A stretch of DNA of 64,000 bases from NCBI GenBank assembly GCA_949752795.1, contig OX457060.1:1468501-1532500 (forward strand), read 5' to 3'. Origin of the DNA: Hyperoodon ampullatus. Its lineage: Eukaryota > Chordata > Mammalia > Artiodactyla > Ziphiidae. Shown here one piece after another: positions 1 to 10,479 of this stretch (position 1 is its first letter; every line of letters begins with the position of its first letter). The notes under the pieces were generated by a model, which saw only the letters and a program-made list of their open reading frames with translations, searched no databases and had not been told where the DNA came from. The position numbers and the translations under genes were made by a program.

Positions 1-197
1 TCACCACACCCTCTCCAGCATTTATTGTTTCTAGATTTTTTGATAACAGCCATTCTGACCTGTGTGAGGTGATACCTCACTGTAGTTCTGATTTGCATTT
101 CTCTAATAATTAGTGATGTTGAGCATCTTTTCATGTGCCTCTTGGTCATCTGTATGTCTTCCTTGGTGAAATGTCTATTTAGGTCTTCTGCCCAGAA
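1..197 (-). mobile_element. L1 ORF2 fragment, inverted 5' segment of a twin-primed L1
   Basis: The reverse complement matches the L1 ORF2 3' region, as does the related stretch at about 59990-60180. It abuts, near 197/198, a plus-strand L1 3' end. The element continues past the left window edge. Confidence 0.8.
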
Positions 198-789
198 GAT
201 GTGACACATATATACAATGGAATATTACTCAGCCATAGAAAGAAACGAAATTGAGTTATCTGTAGTGAGGTGGATGGACCTAGAGTCTGTCATACAGAGT
301 GAGAGGTAAGTCAGAAAGAGAAAAACAAATACCGTATTCTAACGCATATATATAGAATCTAAAAAAAAAACCAAAACAAATGGTACTGATGAACCTAGTT
401 GTAGGGCAGGAAGAAAGACGTAGACACAGAGAATGGACTTGAGGACACGGGGTGGGAGGGGGAAGCTGGGGCGAAGTGAGAGTAGCATCGACATATATAC
501 ACTACGGAATGTAAATTAATTAGCTAGTGGGAAGTAGCAGCATAGCACAGGGAGATCAGCTCTGGTGCTTTGTGATGACCTAGAGGGGTGGGATAGGGAG
601 GGCGGGAGGGAGGCTCAAGAGGGAGGGGATATGGGGATATGTGTACGCATATGGCTGAGTCACTTCGGTGGAAAACAGAAACTAACACAGTATTGTGAAG
701 CAATTATACTCCAATAAAGATCTACTAAAACAAAAAAACAAAACAAAAAACCATGGTAATTAAACTCTTCCAAAAAAAAAAAAAAAAAA
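198..789 (+). mobile_element. L1 3' end (ORF2 tail, 3' UTR, A-rich tail)
   Basis: It begins at the ORF2 segment for YTMEYYSA (gaatattactcagccat) and runs through the G-rich L1 3' UTR to 'actccaataaag' and an A-rich tail ending at 789. It is in sense orientation, whereas the preceding 197 bp are antisense. This is the signature of a 5' inversion by twin priming. Confidence 0.85.
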
Positions 790-839
790 GGATTCGTTGC
801 CCATAATTTAATTCCCCATTGAAATAAAACTCAACACTC

Positions 840-1880
840 TTCAGAGTAAGGTAATAGAATCTACGAATCTCTACAACTTATTATTCACAATGTCCACTAC
901 ACAATAAAAAACGATTAGGCATGAAGAGGCAGGAAATTTAAGCCATAATTAATGGAAAAAAACTCAATAGAAACAGATACCCAGATGACTCAGATGTTGG
1001 ATTAGTAGACAAGAACTTTAAAATAATTGTTATAACTGTGTTAAAAATATAAAGGAAAAAGATGAATATGATGGGTGAATTTCAAGAGATATATGGAGAC
1101 TAAAACAAAACCCAGACATCTTAACACAAAAAAACACAATACCTGAAATACAAATGCCTTGGATTTGAATAACAGCAGCTAGGACACTTCAGAGGAAAGG
1201 GCAGTCAACTTGAAGACAGTCCAAAAGAAATTGTTCAAACTTAAGCACAGATTTTTAAAAGATAGAATAAAAATGAACAGAACTTCAGGAACTTCTAGGG
1301 CAATGTAAAGACCTGATATACATGTAGTTGGGGTTTCAGAAAGAGTAAGAACAAACAAACAAACAAAAACTAATGGTCAGATATTTTTTCAATTTGATTA
1401 GAAACATCAACCCGCAGCTTCAAGAAGCTCAGTGAACCTAAAATAGGGTACAAAGGAAACCACACCCACACAAGTCATAGTCAAATTGCTGAAAACTAAA
1501 GATAAAGAGAAAACCTTAACAGCAGCTAGGAAACGGGAAGACACAATACATACAAGGAAACAATGTCAGGAAAGATGGTTGATTTCCCTTCAGAAACAAT
1601 TGAGAACAGAAGACAATGGAGCAACATCTTTAAAATTCTAAAAGAAACAAACCACCATCATCCCCATCATGTCAGCCTAGAATTCTAAAGCCAGTGAAAA
1701 TTTCCTTCAACACTGAAGGCAAAACAAAAACATTTTCAGATAAGGGAAAACTGTGATCATTTGTCACCAGTGAGCCCTCATTACAGGAAACACTTTAGGC
1801 TGAAGGGAAATTTTACAGATGGAAGTTTGGATCTTTAAAGAAGGAATATAGGAGCACCAGAAATGGTAAGTGTGTGATAT
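840..1880 (+). mobile_element. Old L1/HAL1 ORF1-region relic
   Basis: Broken plus-strand similarity to L1 ORF1 is visible. Signs are 'cttcaagaagctcagtgaacc' (the IQEAQRT-like motif region), a segment equivalent to AGRRQWSNIF near 1600-1630, and the 'aggaaacactttaggctgaaggg' stretch near the ORF1 end. The reading frame is lost. HAL1 (ORF1-only L1) is the alternative name. Confidence 0.65.
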
Positions 1881-2097
1881 ATAAAAACATGTGACTTGTC
1901 CTTGACCACCTCCTGTTTCCACCCACATCAGTAACAATTCCTAACATCCTCCTGTTTTGTCCCTGCGTCATCCTCCACAAGACTCACTCTCAGAAGATGG
2001 CCTCAAATCTACTTTACAACATCAAGTACAAACCACTTCAATTCCTTGCTTTTACCCTCTAATATAACAACAATGATACCTACAGTAACAATGACTA

Positions 2098-2505
2098 AAC
2101 ATCTGAGCACTTATCATGTGCCAGGTAAGAACTTTATATGCATTACTTAACTTAATCCTGATAACCTGTGCCATGAGTTATGCTCTTTAGTATTTATACG
2201 TTTCTGCTAAGAAGACTGAGTAAAGTTGATCCCTGAGCAACATGTGGGTTAGGGTTACCGACCATCCACACAGTGGAAAACCCGTGTATAACTTATAGTG
2301 GGTCCTCTGTATACGCACTTCGCTTCCTCCGTTCAACCAACTGCAGATGGTGTAGTACTGTAGTATTTACTACTGAAAACAATTGCATATAAGTGGACCA
2401 GCCCAGTTTAGACCCACGTTGTTCAAGGGTCAACTGTATAAGAGATGCTAAATTACTTGCTCAGAGTCAACAGCTGGAAATGGCAGAGCCAGGATACAAA
2501 GATAT
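2098..2505 (-). repeat. MIR SINE, split by a Tigger-like MITE
   Basis: The left part (gagcacttatcatgtgccag...) and the right part (cagctggaaatggcagagcc) are consecutive pieces of an antisense MIR. They are separated by the inserted element at 2223-2436. Confidence 0.65.
2223..2436 (+). mobile_element. Tigger/pogo-type MITE with terminal inverted repeats
   Basis: It starts AGTTGATCCCTGAGCAAC and ends GTTGTTCAAGGGTCAACTG, which are inverted repeats of about 20-25 bp with few mismatches. It is flanked by TA dinucleotides, the expected Tc1/mariner-class target duplication. At about 214 bp it cannot encode a transposase. Confidence 0.7.
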
Positions 2506-3170
2506 TTGCAAAGTTGTCTATGTGTGTCCAGCCGTATCTCCATCCCTCCAGGCTCTGAGCATTTGTTCCTTCTGTCAAAGCAAGCCTCTCCTTGGGGTTC
2601 TCTTGGCCCTGAGCCTCTCAGCCATCAAGGTTCTTTTCTCTTTTCTCAACCCCTCATTCTCCACTCACTCTTTCCTTTCATCCAAGAAACATTCTTAAAA
2701 TTCTTGCATCCTTAAGAAAAAACCCTTCCCTGTCACTAAGTGGCTCTCCAGCTCTCTGCCAATCTCTCACCTCCATTCCCTTGGTATGCTTCTTGGAAAA
2801 GGGCCCCAACCAGCTGTCCCCACTTCCTCTCTTCTCACCCACTGCTCAGTGGTCTGACTCCTGCCCCTCTGCCCACCGAGGCTGCTCTGGCTGTGGTCGC
2901 CATGGCCATTCATCTCCAAATTGTAAGGACACTCTATAGGCCAGACTCTACTAGTACTTGACCCTGTGGACCAATCTCTTCCTTGACACTCTTCTTTCCT
3001 TTGCTTTCACGACGTGACTTGTTTCTGGCTCTCCCTGCCTCTCTAACTGCTGTCCCTTATTGGCCTCTTATAGGATCCTCTTCCTTTCTCTGTCCCTAAA
3101 ATGTTGGTGTTCCCTACTGTTTTGTGTCAGGGGACCTCATTTACTGTCACAGCTTCAAAAAGGATGTGCT

Positions 3171-3512
3171 GGGCTTCCCTGGTGGTGCAGTGGTTGAGAA
3201 TCTGCCTGCTAATGCAGGGGACACGGGTTCGAGCCCTGGTCTGGGAGGATCCCACATGCTGCGGAGCAACTAGTCCTGTGAGCCACAACTACTGAGCCTG
3301 CATGTCTGGAGCCTGTGCTCCCCAACAAGAGAGGCCGCAACAGTGAGAGGCCCACGCACCACGAGGAAGAGTGGCCCCCGCTTGCCACAACTAGAGAAAG
3401 CCCTTGCACAGAAATGAAGACCCAACACAGAAAAAATAAATAATTAATAAACTCCTACGCCCAACGTCTTAAAAAAAAAAAAGAAAACCACAGCTTTAAA
3501 AAAAAAGAAAAA
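3171..3512 (+). mobile_element. CHR-type tRNA-derived SINE (long form)
   Basis: It starts gggcttccctggtgg, has a pol III B-box-like gggttcgagccc, and ends in A-rich sequence after 'aatgaagacccaacacag'. The sequence AAAAAGGATGTGCT at 3157-3170 recurs after the A tail (ggatgtgct at 3521-3529), giving the target-site duplication. The tail is interrupted, so it is older than the copies at 20614 and 26215. Confidence 0.9.
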
Positions 3513-3889
3513 AAAAAAAAGGATGTGCTGCTGGCTTCCCAACCTACATTCCAGGCCTCACCTCTGTCCTGAGCCCCAGATCCAGGTATCTGACCGCTTA
3601 CTGGACATGTCCATCCACGTGTCCTCTAGACCTCTCACTGAACATATGTGTCCCACCCGGAGCCCATCATCCCCCTCCAGACTTACTTCTTCTACTTTCC
3701 CCATCTCGATGAATGGCACCTCCACCTCCATAGGTGCCCAAGCCTCCAGAAGCCCTCCTGAGTTCCTCCTCTTCCCTCGCTCTCGCGTCCACCCCCTCAC
3801 AGCAGAGGAATCACTGAGCTGATCCTTTGCCTCCTGAGTGTTTTCGCCTGTCTGCTTCTCTCCATTCCCCACCAGCACTGCCCCAGTTC

Positions 3890-4340
3890 AGTCCTCCAGC
3901 TTCTTGTACCTGAATAGCCTCAACAGCTTCCTGACGACTGGTCTCTCTGCCCTGAGGTTCTCCTGACTGGTCTCTCTGCCCTGAGGTTCTCCCTGGATAA
4001 ATCATCTCTCACCAGCACCAGTGTTATCTTTCTAAAACATAAATCTGACCATATCACTCCCTATTCCCCCCAGGAAACAATCCAAACACTTCAGCTTGGC
4101 CTGCACAGGGTCTGCCCCTCGCTTCCTGTGACCTCATTCCCCTCTTTCCCAGCTTGCACTTTATACTTGAGTAATAATACTGTGGTCAGGACTCTACACA
4201 CACAAGTCACTTTGTGTTTCTGTGCCTTTTCTAACGCTCTTCCACATGGTTAAAACCTAATCAGAGATCAAGATTCAGCTCCTCTGCTGAATCCAGTCAT
4301 CTTCTGAGCCCTCAGGTTGGCCTCAGGGCCCCTCATTTAA
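3890..4340 (+). repeat. L2 LINE 3' fragment
   Basis: Segments such as 'aaatctgaccatatcactcc' and the following 'tggcctgcacagg' stretch match the L2 3' region in order. The copy is degenerate. Confidence 0.55.
3936..3992 (+). repeat. Tandem duplication, 2 x 28-29 bp
   Basis: The unit beginning gactggtctctctgccctg occurs at 3936 and again at 3965, with essentially no divergence. This is a recent local duplication. Confidence 0.85.
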
Positions 4341-4394
4341 CAGTTTCTCTTCTAAACTGGAAAGATCTCATACTAGTCAGTCTCTCCCACTGGC

Positions 4395-4592
4395 CAGTGA
4401 TTTGGTAATTCTCGACACGTAGTGCATGGACCACTTGCTTCAGAATCACATCAGAAGCTTGTTAAATATGCAGATTGCTGAGCCCAGCCCAGACAGAGAG
4501 AATCACAATCTCTGGGGTGTCAGTCTGGGAATCAGAATTCCAGACAAGCCCCCAGATACCTCATTTGTGCAGTAAAGTTTGCAAATAACTGC
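4395..4592 (+). mobile_element. MER5A-type hAT/Charlie MITE, near full length
   Basis: It opens cagtgatttggtaattctc, carries the internal 'agcttgttaaatatgcagatt' and 'aatcacaatctctgggg' segments, and ends with 'gtaaagtttgcaaataactgcg'. These match MER5A termini (CAGTGGTTCTCAA.../...GAACCACTG) with age-related substitutions. Confidence 0.7.
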
Positions 4593-4721
4593 GTAGATTC
4601 TGAGCTCCTGCTGTAGGTGGTCTGAGGAGACTGTGGTATCCAGGAGGAGGGGCAGATTCCTTGCCCGGGGTGAGAGACAGGGAGATGCCCGTGCCTGCAG
4701 AAGGGGCTAATCACGGATGAA

Positions 4722-4840
4722 AAAAACCAAGGCTCACTCAGAACTGAGGTCATACAGGTGGAGGTGGCAGAGGCAGGATTAGAACCCAGGTCTCCCTGAC
4801 TGCAAAGCCCCTGCTCCTGACTGTTGAGCTGTATTCCCTC
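4722..4840 (-). repeat. MIR SINE
   Basis: Antisense MIR core: 'ggcagaggcaggattagaa' followed by 'cccaggtctccctgactgc'. Confidence 0.7.
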
Positions 4841-4849
4841 TGCTTCCTG

Positions 4850-7080
4850 AAGTCCCTTCATTTCTGAAGCTGTCACTGAGTGTGTGGTGGGGGGTCACAT
4901 CCTGTCTGGCTCCCTCCTGTCAGATTCTATGGTCATTAGCCATAACAGCTTGGCAGAGTCCACATAAGAGGAAGTTCATTTGCATTTTAACAACAACCAC
5001 AAAAGTCAGCTCTCTGAGGGCAGAACAGAAACAAGAAGTTTTAAGATGGCCTTGGTTACCAGAAATCTTCTAGCTCCTTGGCGTCATTTATTTTTCCAGA
5101 CACAAGGCATAAGCAGTTGGCCCTACCCTACTGCCAGCTGGAGCCCATTGCTCCCAGACAGTCCAGATCTGCAGGAAGAGGTGGTGGTGGTCACAGTCTT
5201 TCCTGGGCAGCTGCTTTCTGGCATATGGTGTAAGTAAGTAGTACTCATTCACTTATTCACTCTTGAGTGTTTCCTGTGTGTTAGACCAAAATAAGCCCTG
5301 GTCCCAGCCTGTAAGGAGTTTTTCCCTCCCGTGGAATGCTCCCCCATATGGCTAACACCTATTCACAGTTCACAGTTCAGCCTTGAACTTCCAAACTTGT
5401 GGAGGAGCTAAGATTAGCACACAGAACTATGGTTCCTGACAGATGGGTAGGACTATTGTAGTTAGAGCGTCTCTAAGAGGAGGGGGACCTTGTTTCTGAT
5501 TGATTTCTTGAGGAAAGGCAGGGCAACTATGCCAGTCCTTGAGTGAATACTAACTTTCCAGCAGGTGAAGACGGGGAAATAGTAGAGGATGGGAAGTACG
5601 GGGAGTAAATCCCAGATGGAGGGAACGGGGGTGTTCCGATTTTGGTAATCAGAACCAACCCTCTTACAGATTACAATTATAAATTCTGAGCAGAATGTAA
5701 AAAACGACTATCTGAAGGCACTAGAAAGTGACAAAAGCAGGTAGAATCTAGAGGGGAGTCGACACTTAAAAGAAGAGAATGGCCCTGCGCAAGGCTCCTG
5801 TTTTTATGACTGTTTATTCACCTAAAGGCAGCCCCTGCTGGAGCTGAGGGGTGTCTACAACTTGGCAAGAAACCCATAGTCTTACTGGTTAAAAATGAGA
5901 GGGCAGATCATAAAACTATCACAGCAGCTGGAAAATGTGGAAAATCCTGGAGATGAGAAATCCCAAATTCTGCATGTACATGCTACCCAAATCTCTGGTC
6001 TAAAGAGACCACAAGCAGCCTAAGACTGAAAACCAAACAAACCAAGCTGAACAGAACTTTAAGTTGCTGCCTACCATGGGGGAGAGAAGTGAGAATTTGT
6101 GTTCAACAAGTACTATTCCAAAGGAACAAGCAGAATCCATAGTCTTAATCACAATGTGTAGTATACAACTCAAAATTACTATACATATGAAGTAAAAGCC
6201 ATATTTAAGAAAAAGAAGAATAAATGGAGACCAACCCCGAGGTGACCCAAATGTTGAAAGTAGCAAGCATTTTTAGGCAGCTAATACAATTATGCTCAAA
6301 CATATAAAGAAAACATGCTCACAATGAAGACACAGATGTTAATCTGTGCATCTCAGCAGAGAAACTATAAAGAAGCAAATATAAATTTAGAACTAAAAAT
6401 ACAATATCTGACATTTTTAAATGCTTAACAGAGGACAGCAAATGACAGATGAAACAGTGAACTTGAAAACGGATCAACAGAAATTATCTGAAAGGATAAT
6501 ATGGGGACACCAGACAAAAGGAACAACTAGCTACCCAGGTAGGCTACAACCTCCATTCCCTCTCAAAGGTCAGCACAGGTCATACAGTGTGTGAGTGTAT
6601 TGATGGGAATGTGTGTATGAGTGTAGGTGAGTAGACACATGATGAATGGAGATACACAAGTGTGCATGCAACTGTGTATCTGCGTGTGGAAAGTAGTAGG
6701 TGTAAGAGGCTTGTGTGGGTATGAGTGTGTGGTGGGGAGGGAGTCATTTCTGCTTTGAAGGTAAAGCCCAGATCGAGGTATGCACACAGCCCTGGTGAGG
6801 CCAGGAGGCTAAGAGGCTGGGGTGACCAGCAGCCTCCATGGGGGGGGGACAGATTTCTGCCAGCAAACCTAGGCTCCCTGTCAGTGCCTCCTAGGGCAGT
6901 GCATGGCCAGGTCTAGAGGATCTGGCATGCAGCTAGCAGAGCGCCCCCCGCCAAATGGACCTGGGTGGGGTCATGTGCCCAGAGGGCCCTGGTCTGTCTT
7001 CAGGGACCTCTGCCAGTGCCTTGGCAGGCTCTGAATGCTGTATAATGGGCTTGGAAAAACACTGTGTTGGGAGTATCCTG
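4850..7080. other. Single-copy intronic DNA with TG-rich patch
   Basis: No gene or clear interspersed repeat was recognised here, apart from a possible MIR/L2 scrap near 5235-5310. An imperfect TG/GTGA-rich patch occupies about 6584-6735, and a run of nine Gs sits near 6841. Confidence 0.5.
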
Positions 7081-7084
7081 GAAA

Positions 7085-7250
7085 AATGACAGCCACTCTG
7101 GCCCTCAGCTTCTTATCTCTAAAACGGGGATAATCACAGCTTCCTTCAAGGACTCTTGGATCAAATGAGTTAGACTGCGTGAAGGTACTCTGTGCAAAGA
7201 AAATGAGGACTGACCAACGGACTGAGGGATTTCCGAAAGATGCTGTAGAA
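7085..7250 (+). repeat. MIR SINE (degenerate)
   Basis: 'cctcagcttcttatctctaa' followed by 'aacggggataatcacagc' and 'caaatgagttagac' match the 3' half of MIR in sense orientation. Confidence 0.5.
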
Positions 7251-7899
7251 ACTTGGTCCTGGGAACCTTTGTGCTTGTAATCTGTATTCACAGCCCAATA
7301 AATGAGTGTTCCCAGAGCTTCAGGAAAGGCTGGCCCTCAAGGAGGTGGGTTCCAAAGGAACCATGGAGTCTTGGCCACAGCATTCATTCTCTGTATTCCG
7401 TTTCCTCTTATGAGGTGTGCAGTAAATTATTCTTGCTGGAAACTTTTCCACAAGGATGTAAAGAGGGTATCAAGACAACATGAGCAGCAGGCTTGACTCT
7501 GAGACTCTCCTACCAGTACGTGACCCCCCGATCCTCCCCTTCCCTCCTCGGCTTGCTGGAGGAGGCTCCTGTACTACTCGCTGCCCCTCCGAGGAGGCTG
7601 GACGGCATCCTGCTGTGGTTAGATCCCCCCAAACCCGGCAATGCTTATTTATTCCTTTAATATTGCTGTACTTGCCAACTGTACTGCTTATGAAAAATGG
7701 CAGGCACTTCGTTTTATACAAAACAGGCGGAACCTTAACAAGGACAGATTTCATAGCTGCGTCCACATTTATCTTCTTCTGAAGGTGTTGTTAACCAGCG
7801 TTAACAGGGGCTCAGACACACAGGGCAGAATGATGGTGCGTTACACGCGTCCCTCTACACAAAAGCTCCCATTGGCCCAGCATATGCCCGAGGAAAGAG

Positions 7900-8270
7900 A
7901 TGTTTCCTGAGGCACTTGTTGAAATCGTTTTTGCTACATGCATTTATTATGAAACGTAGTTTTCCGTCCACATTCTGACAAGACACAGTAATAAAGTGTG
8001 CTGTGGAAATTTGCATGGTAATTTGCATGAATTGACTCAAGATTCTCTTCTCTGGGAGAGAAATCATGAAAAGGAATGTATGTGTGTCTTCTTTTAGCCT
8101 TGGCCAGGCCTTGGCCGGTGGCTGGGGAAGCATCCCCAAGTGGCAGAAAGCAGCTGGGCATGACAAGCCCTTGACAATGAAGCTGCTGTTTGTGCTCCGT
8201 ACCACCAACCATCAGATGAGAGTATCAGGGTAAAGACATGCAAATGAGCATGCAAAATGAAGCTGGCAAA
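7900..8270. promoter_or_regulatory. Candidate intronic enhancer with paired octamer (POU) sites
   Basis: Perfect octamers ATTTGCAT lie at 8009-8016 and 8021-8028. A perfect ATGCAAAT at 8238-8245 and a one-off ATGCAAAA at 8250-8257 form a second pair on the other strand. Both pairs have a 4-bp spacer. The surrounding sequence is low-CpG, non-repetitive and complex. Function is inferred from motifs only. Confidence 0.35.
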
Positions 8271-8904
8271 ACTTACGGATTCAGACCAGCAAGTGGATGC
8301 TGTGGGGGAAGGAGACAGCAGCCTCTGGAAAACACGCTGGGCACGGTCTGGCCTTGCCAGCAGCTCAACCAAGTGTTGAGGAGGAGGGGCGGCTGGCTGG
8401 GAGGCCACAGCGCAGGTACCTGGATTCTTTCAGACGCCTCAGTCTCAAAGTCTACACAGTCCCTGCGGCCACTTTCCTCCCAATGGGGAGTGGCTTATGC
8501 CAGTCACCACCCAATACAAATATTTATCAATTGCTTTTTTATTTCCTGACTGTGCTCTGAAACATCAACCAAACCATATGGACCTTACAACTTTAAACAA
8601 GGGGTGAAATGTCATCAAAATCAGTCAATCCTTCCAGAAGCCACACAGATGCCCAGGGATGTGTGGCCTGAAGCTCCCTGAGAGGTCTCCCACAGGCTCA
8701 CAATTGGATGCAATGCATCAGCCCTCCCCTCATCTCTTAGGGAGAAAGATGTTCTGGGGGATGGACTTTTGAGGGCATCTAAGAGCTATCTACGAGTAAC
8801 CTATGAAGTGAATTAAGAAGGATTACTAAAACCTGGGTCAGAGTTGCGTGATGGGGCCACTTCACTTATGAACGCTAGCAGGTGCTATTGGACCCACCCA
8901 ATAC

Positions 8905-9300
8905 CAACTGGCAACCTCCTACTCCCTTGCCATCCTGGAAACTGTAAAAGTGAAAGGCTGCTTTCCCAGCCTCTCTAGAGGATAATGGTGATCATGTGAC
9001 TGAGCTCTCGCCAATACGACACAAGCTGCAGTCTGCTGGAGGGGGAGGGGATTCTAGGGAAGCTCTCGCTATCTTTTTCTGCCTTGAATGCAGAGGTGAC
9101 CTATGGAGCCAGGCTGCATGAAGATAACCCACAGAACAAGAAGGCAGAATAGAATGACAGCAGGGGTCTGGGACCTGCCTGATGGCATCACTGGGCAGCT
9201 GGGCCACCTCAAGTCCTACTGTGACTTCTCCCACCTGAAAAACCAAAGCCCTTCCTTGTTTAAGCCAGGTTAGTCAGGTTTCTCTACTAGAGGCTGACTT
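8905..9300 (+). repeat. Ancient LTR-like repeat (MaLR/ERVL type, degenerate)
   Basis: 'cagcctctctagaggataa', 'gtgatcatgtgactgagctc', 'ttctgccttgaatgcagagg' and the end 'ttgtttaagccaggttagtc' occur in the order seen in a common mammalian LTR-type repeat. I am not sure of the exact family name. Confidence 0.4.
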
Positions 9301-10027
9301 CATACCTAATTTGCAATATGCTTGACAAAAGAGAGGGAGAGAAGCGCAGGGGAGAGGAGGGAGGGAAAGAAAAGATGTTACAGCAAGTCTGCCCTCAGAC
9401 CAGTCCCAGGTACACGTCCAAAAGGAGCACCTGGGTGACTGGTGGTGCCCCAGTGGGTGTCTGAGGGCAAGGTCATCTTGCCAAGCTGCCTGGCATTCAG
9501 GGGCATTTCACTATATAAGAGTGTCACCTCACATTTTGACCACAGAACCTAATGTTTGCGAAAGGTGGAACTCTACTGCGTTAATATGATAAAATCATCA
9601 TGTTGCTAGAGCTAACCAAAGATGGAGTCCAGTGTTCTGCCAGAAGTCTGGGGCCCTGGCAGCATCTGGCAGAGTGCCAGAGCTCTGCACACGCAAGCAT
9701 GGTTGGGAGGCCCACAGGTTCCCATGAAAACACTATGTTAGTAAGTTATTGTTAGCTTCACTTCATCATTACCAACTTCGTTTGTTGTGGAGTTGTTGGT
9801 TTGCTTCGCTCTCTATATAGAGCATGGTAATGCACATTTGTATCAACAGTATTTCTGGCCTATAATTTTCCATCATCTAGGCTTTAAGACCTCCATCAGC
9901 TATGGTTTAAGTACAAATTAACCACATCCCTACTGCTAAAGTTTGAGGCCACTGGTCTAGGTGGTGCAGGGGTTAAATGCCATCCAAATAATTTCCAGGT
10001 TAAAAAATGCAATACTAAGAAACTGGG

Positions 10028-10105
10028 ATGCTGGCCCACAATCTCTCAGCTAAGTGACAGAGGTGGGATTTGAACCCAGGCCTCTGCATGCAGCATTGTT
10101 TTGGA
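10028..10105 (-). repeat. MIR SINE core
   Basis: 'cagctaagtgacagaggtgg' followed by 'gatttgaacccaggcctctg' is an antisense MIR core. Confidence 0.7.
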
Positions 10106-10479
10106 GGAGAAAAAAAGAGCTGATATAAGAGGATGTGCTGACTCTTTCTCCTCTATGTGACCCCACTCTGACCACCTCTACAGGGGTGGACGATCCTGCC
10201 CCTGTCTCTCCAGGTGCCGGGTGGTTACCTGGACACCACCTGGGGATACGTGGCATCTTGGATTCTATGGGGAAAGGCCCCTCCTCCTGGCCCTCCGCCT
10301 GCTCTCTACAGTCCGACCCAGAAAACTCAGTAGCTCTTGGGGCTTCAGGAATCCAGATCCTTCCAGCGTCTCCTGGGCCCACCCACGTAACAGCCATTTT
10401 CAAACAGCTTCACTTGGCTGTTCCACTATCACTTCCCACTCGACTTTTCATTTTGCTTTGTGTTGACGGCACCGATATT

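Noticed and set aside
9890..9965. Possible MER5A end (gctaaagtttgaggccactg)
   Set aside because: Only one terminus is recognisable; too short and degenerate to annotate as an element.
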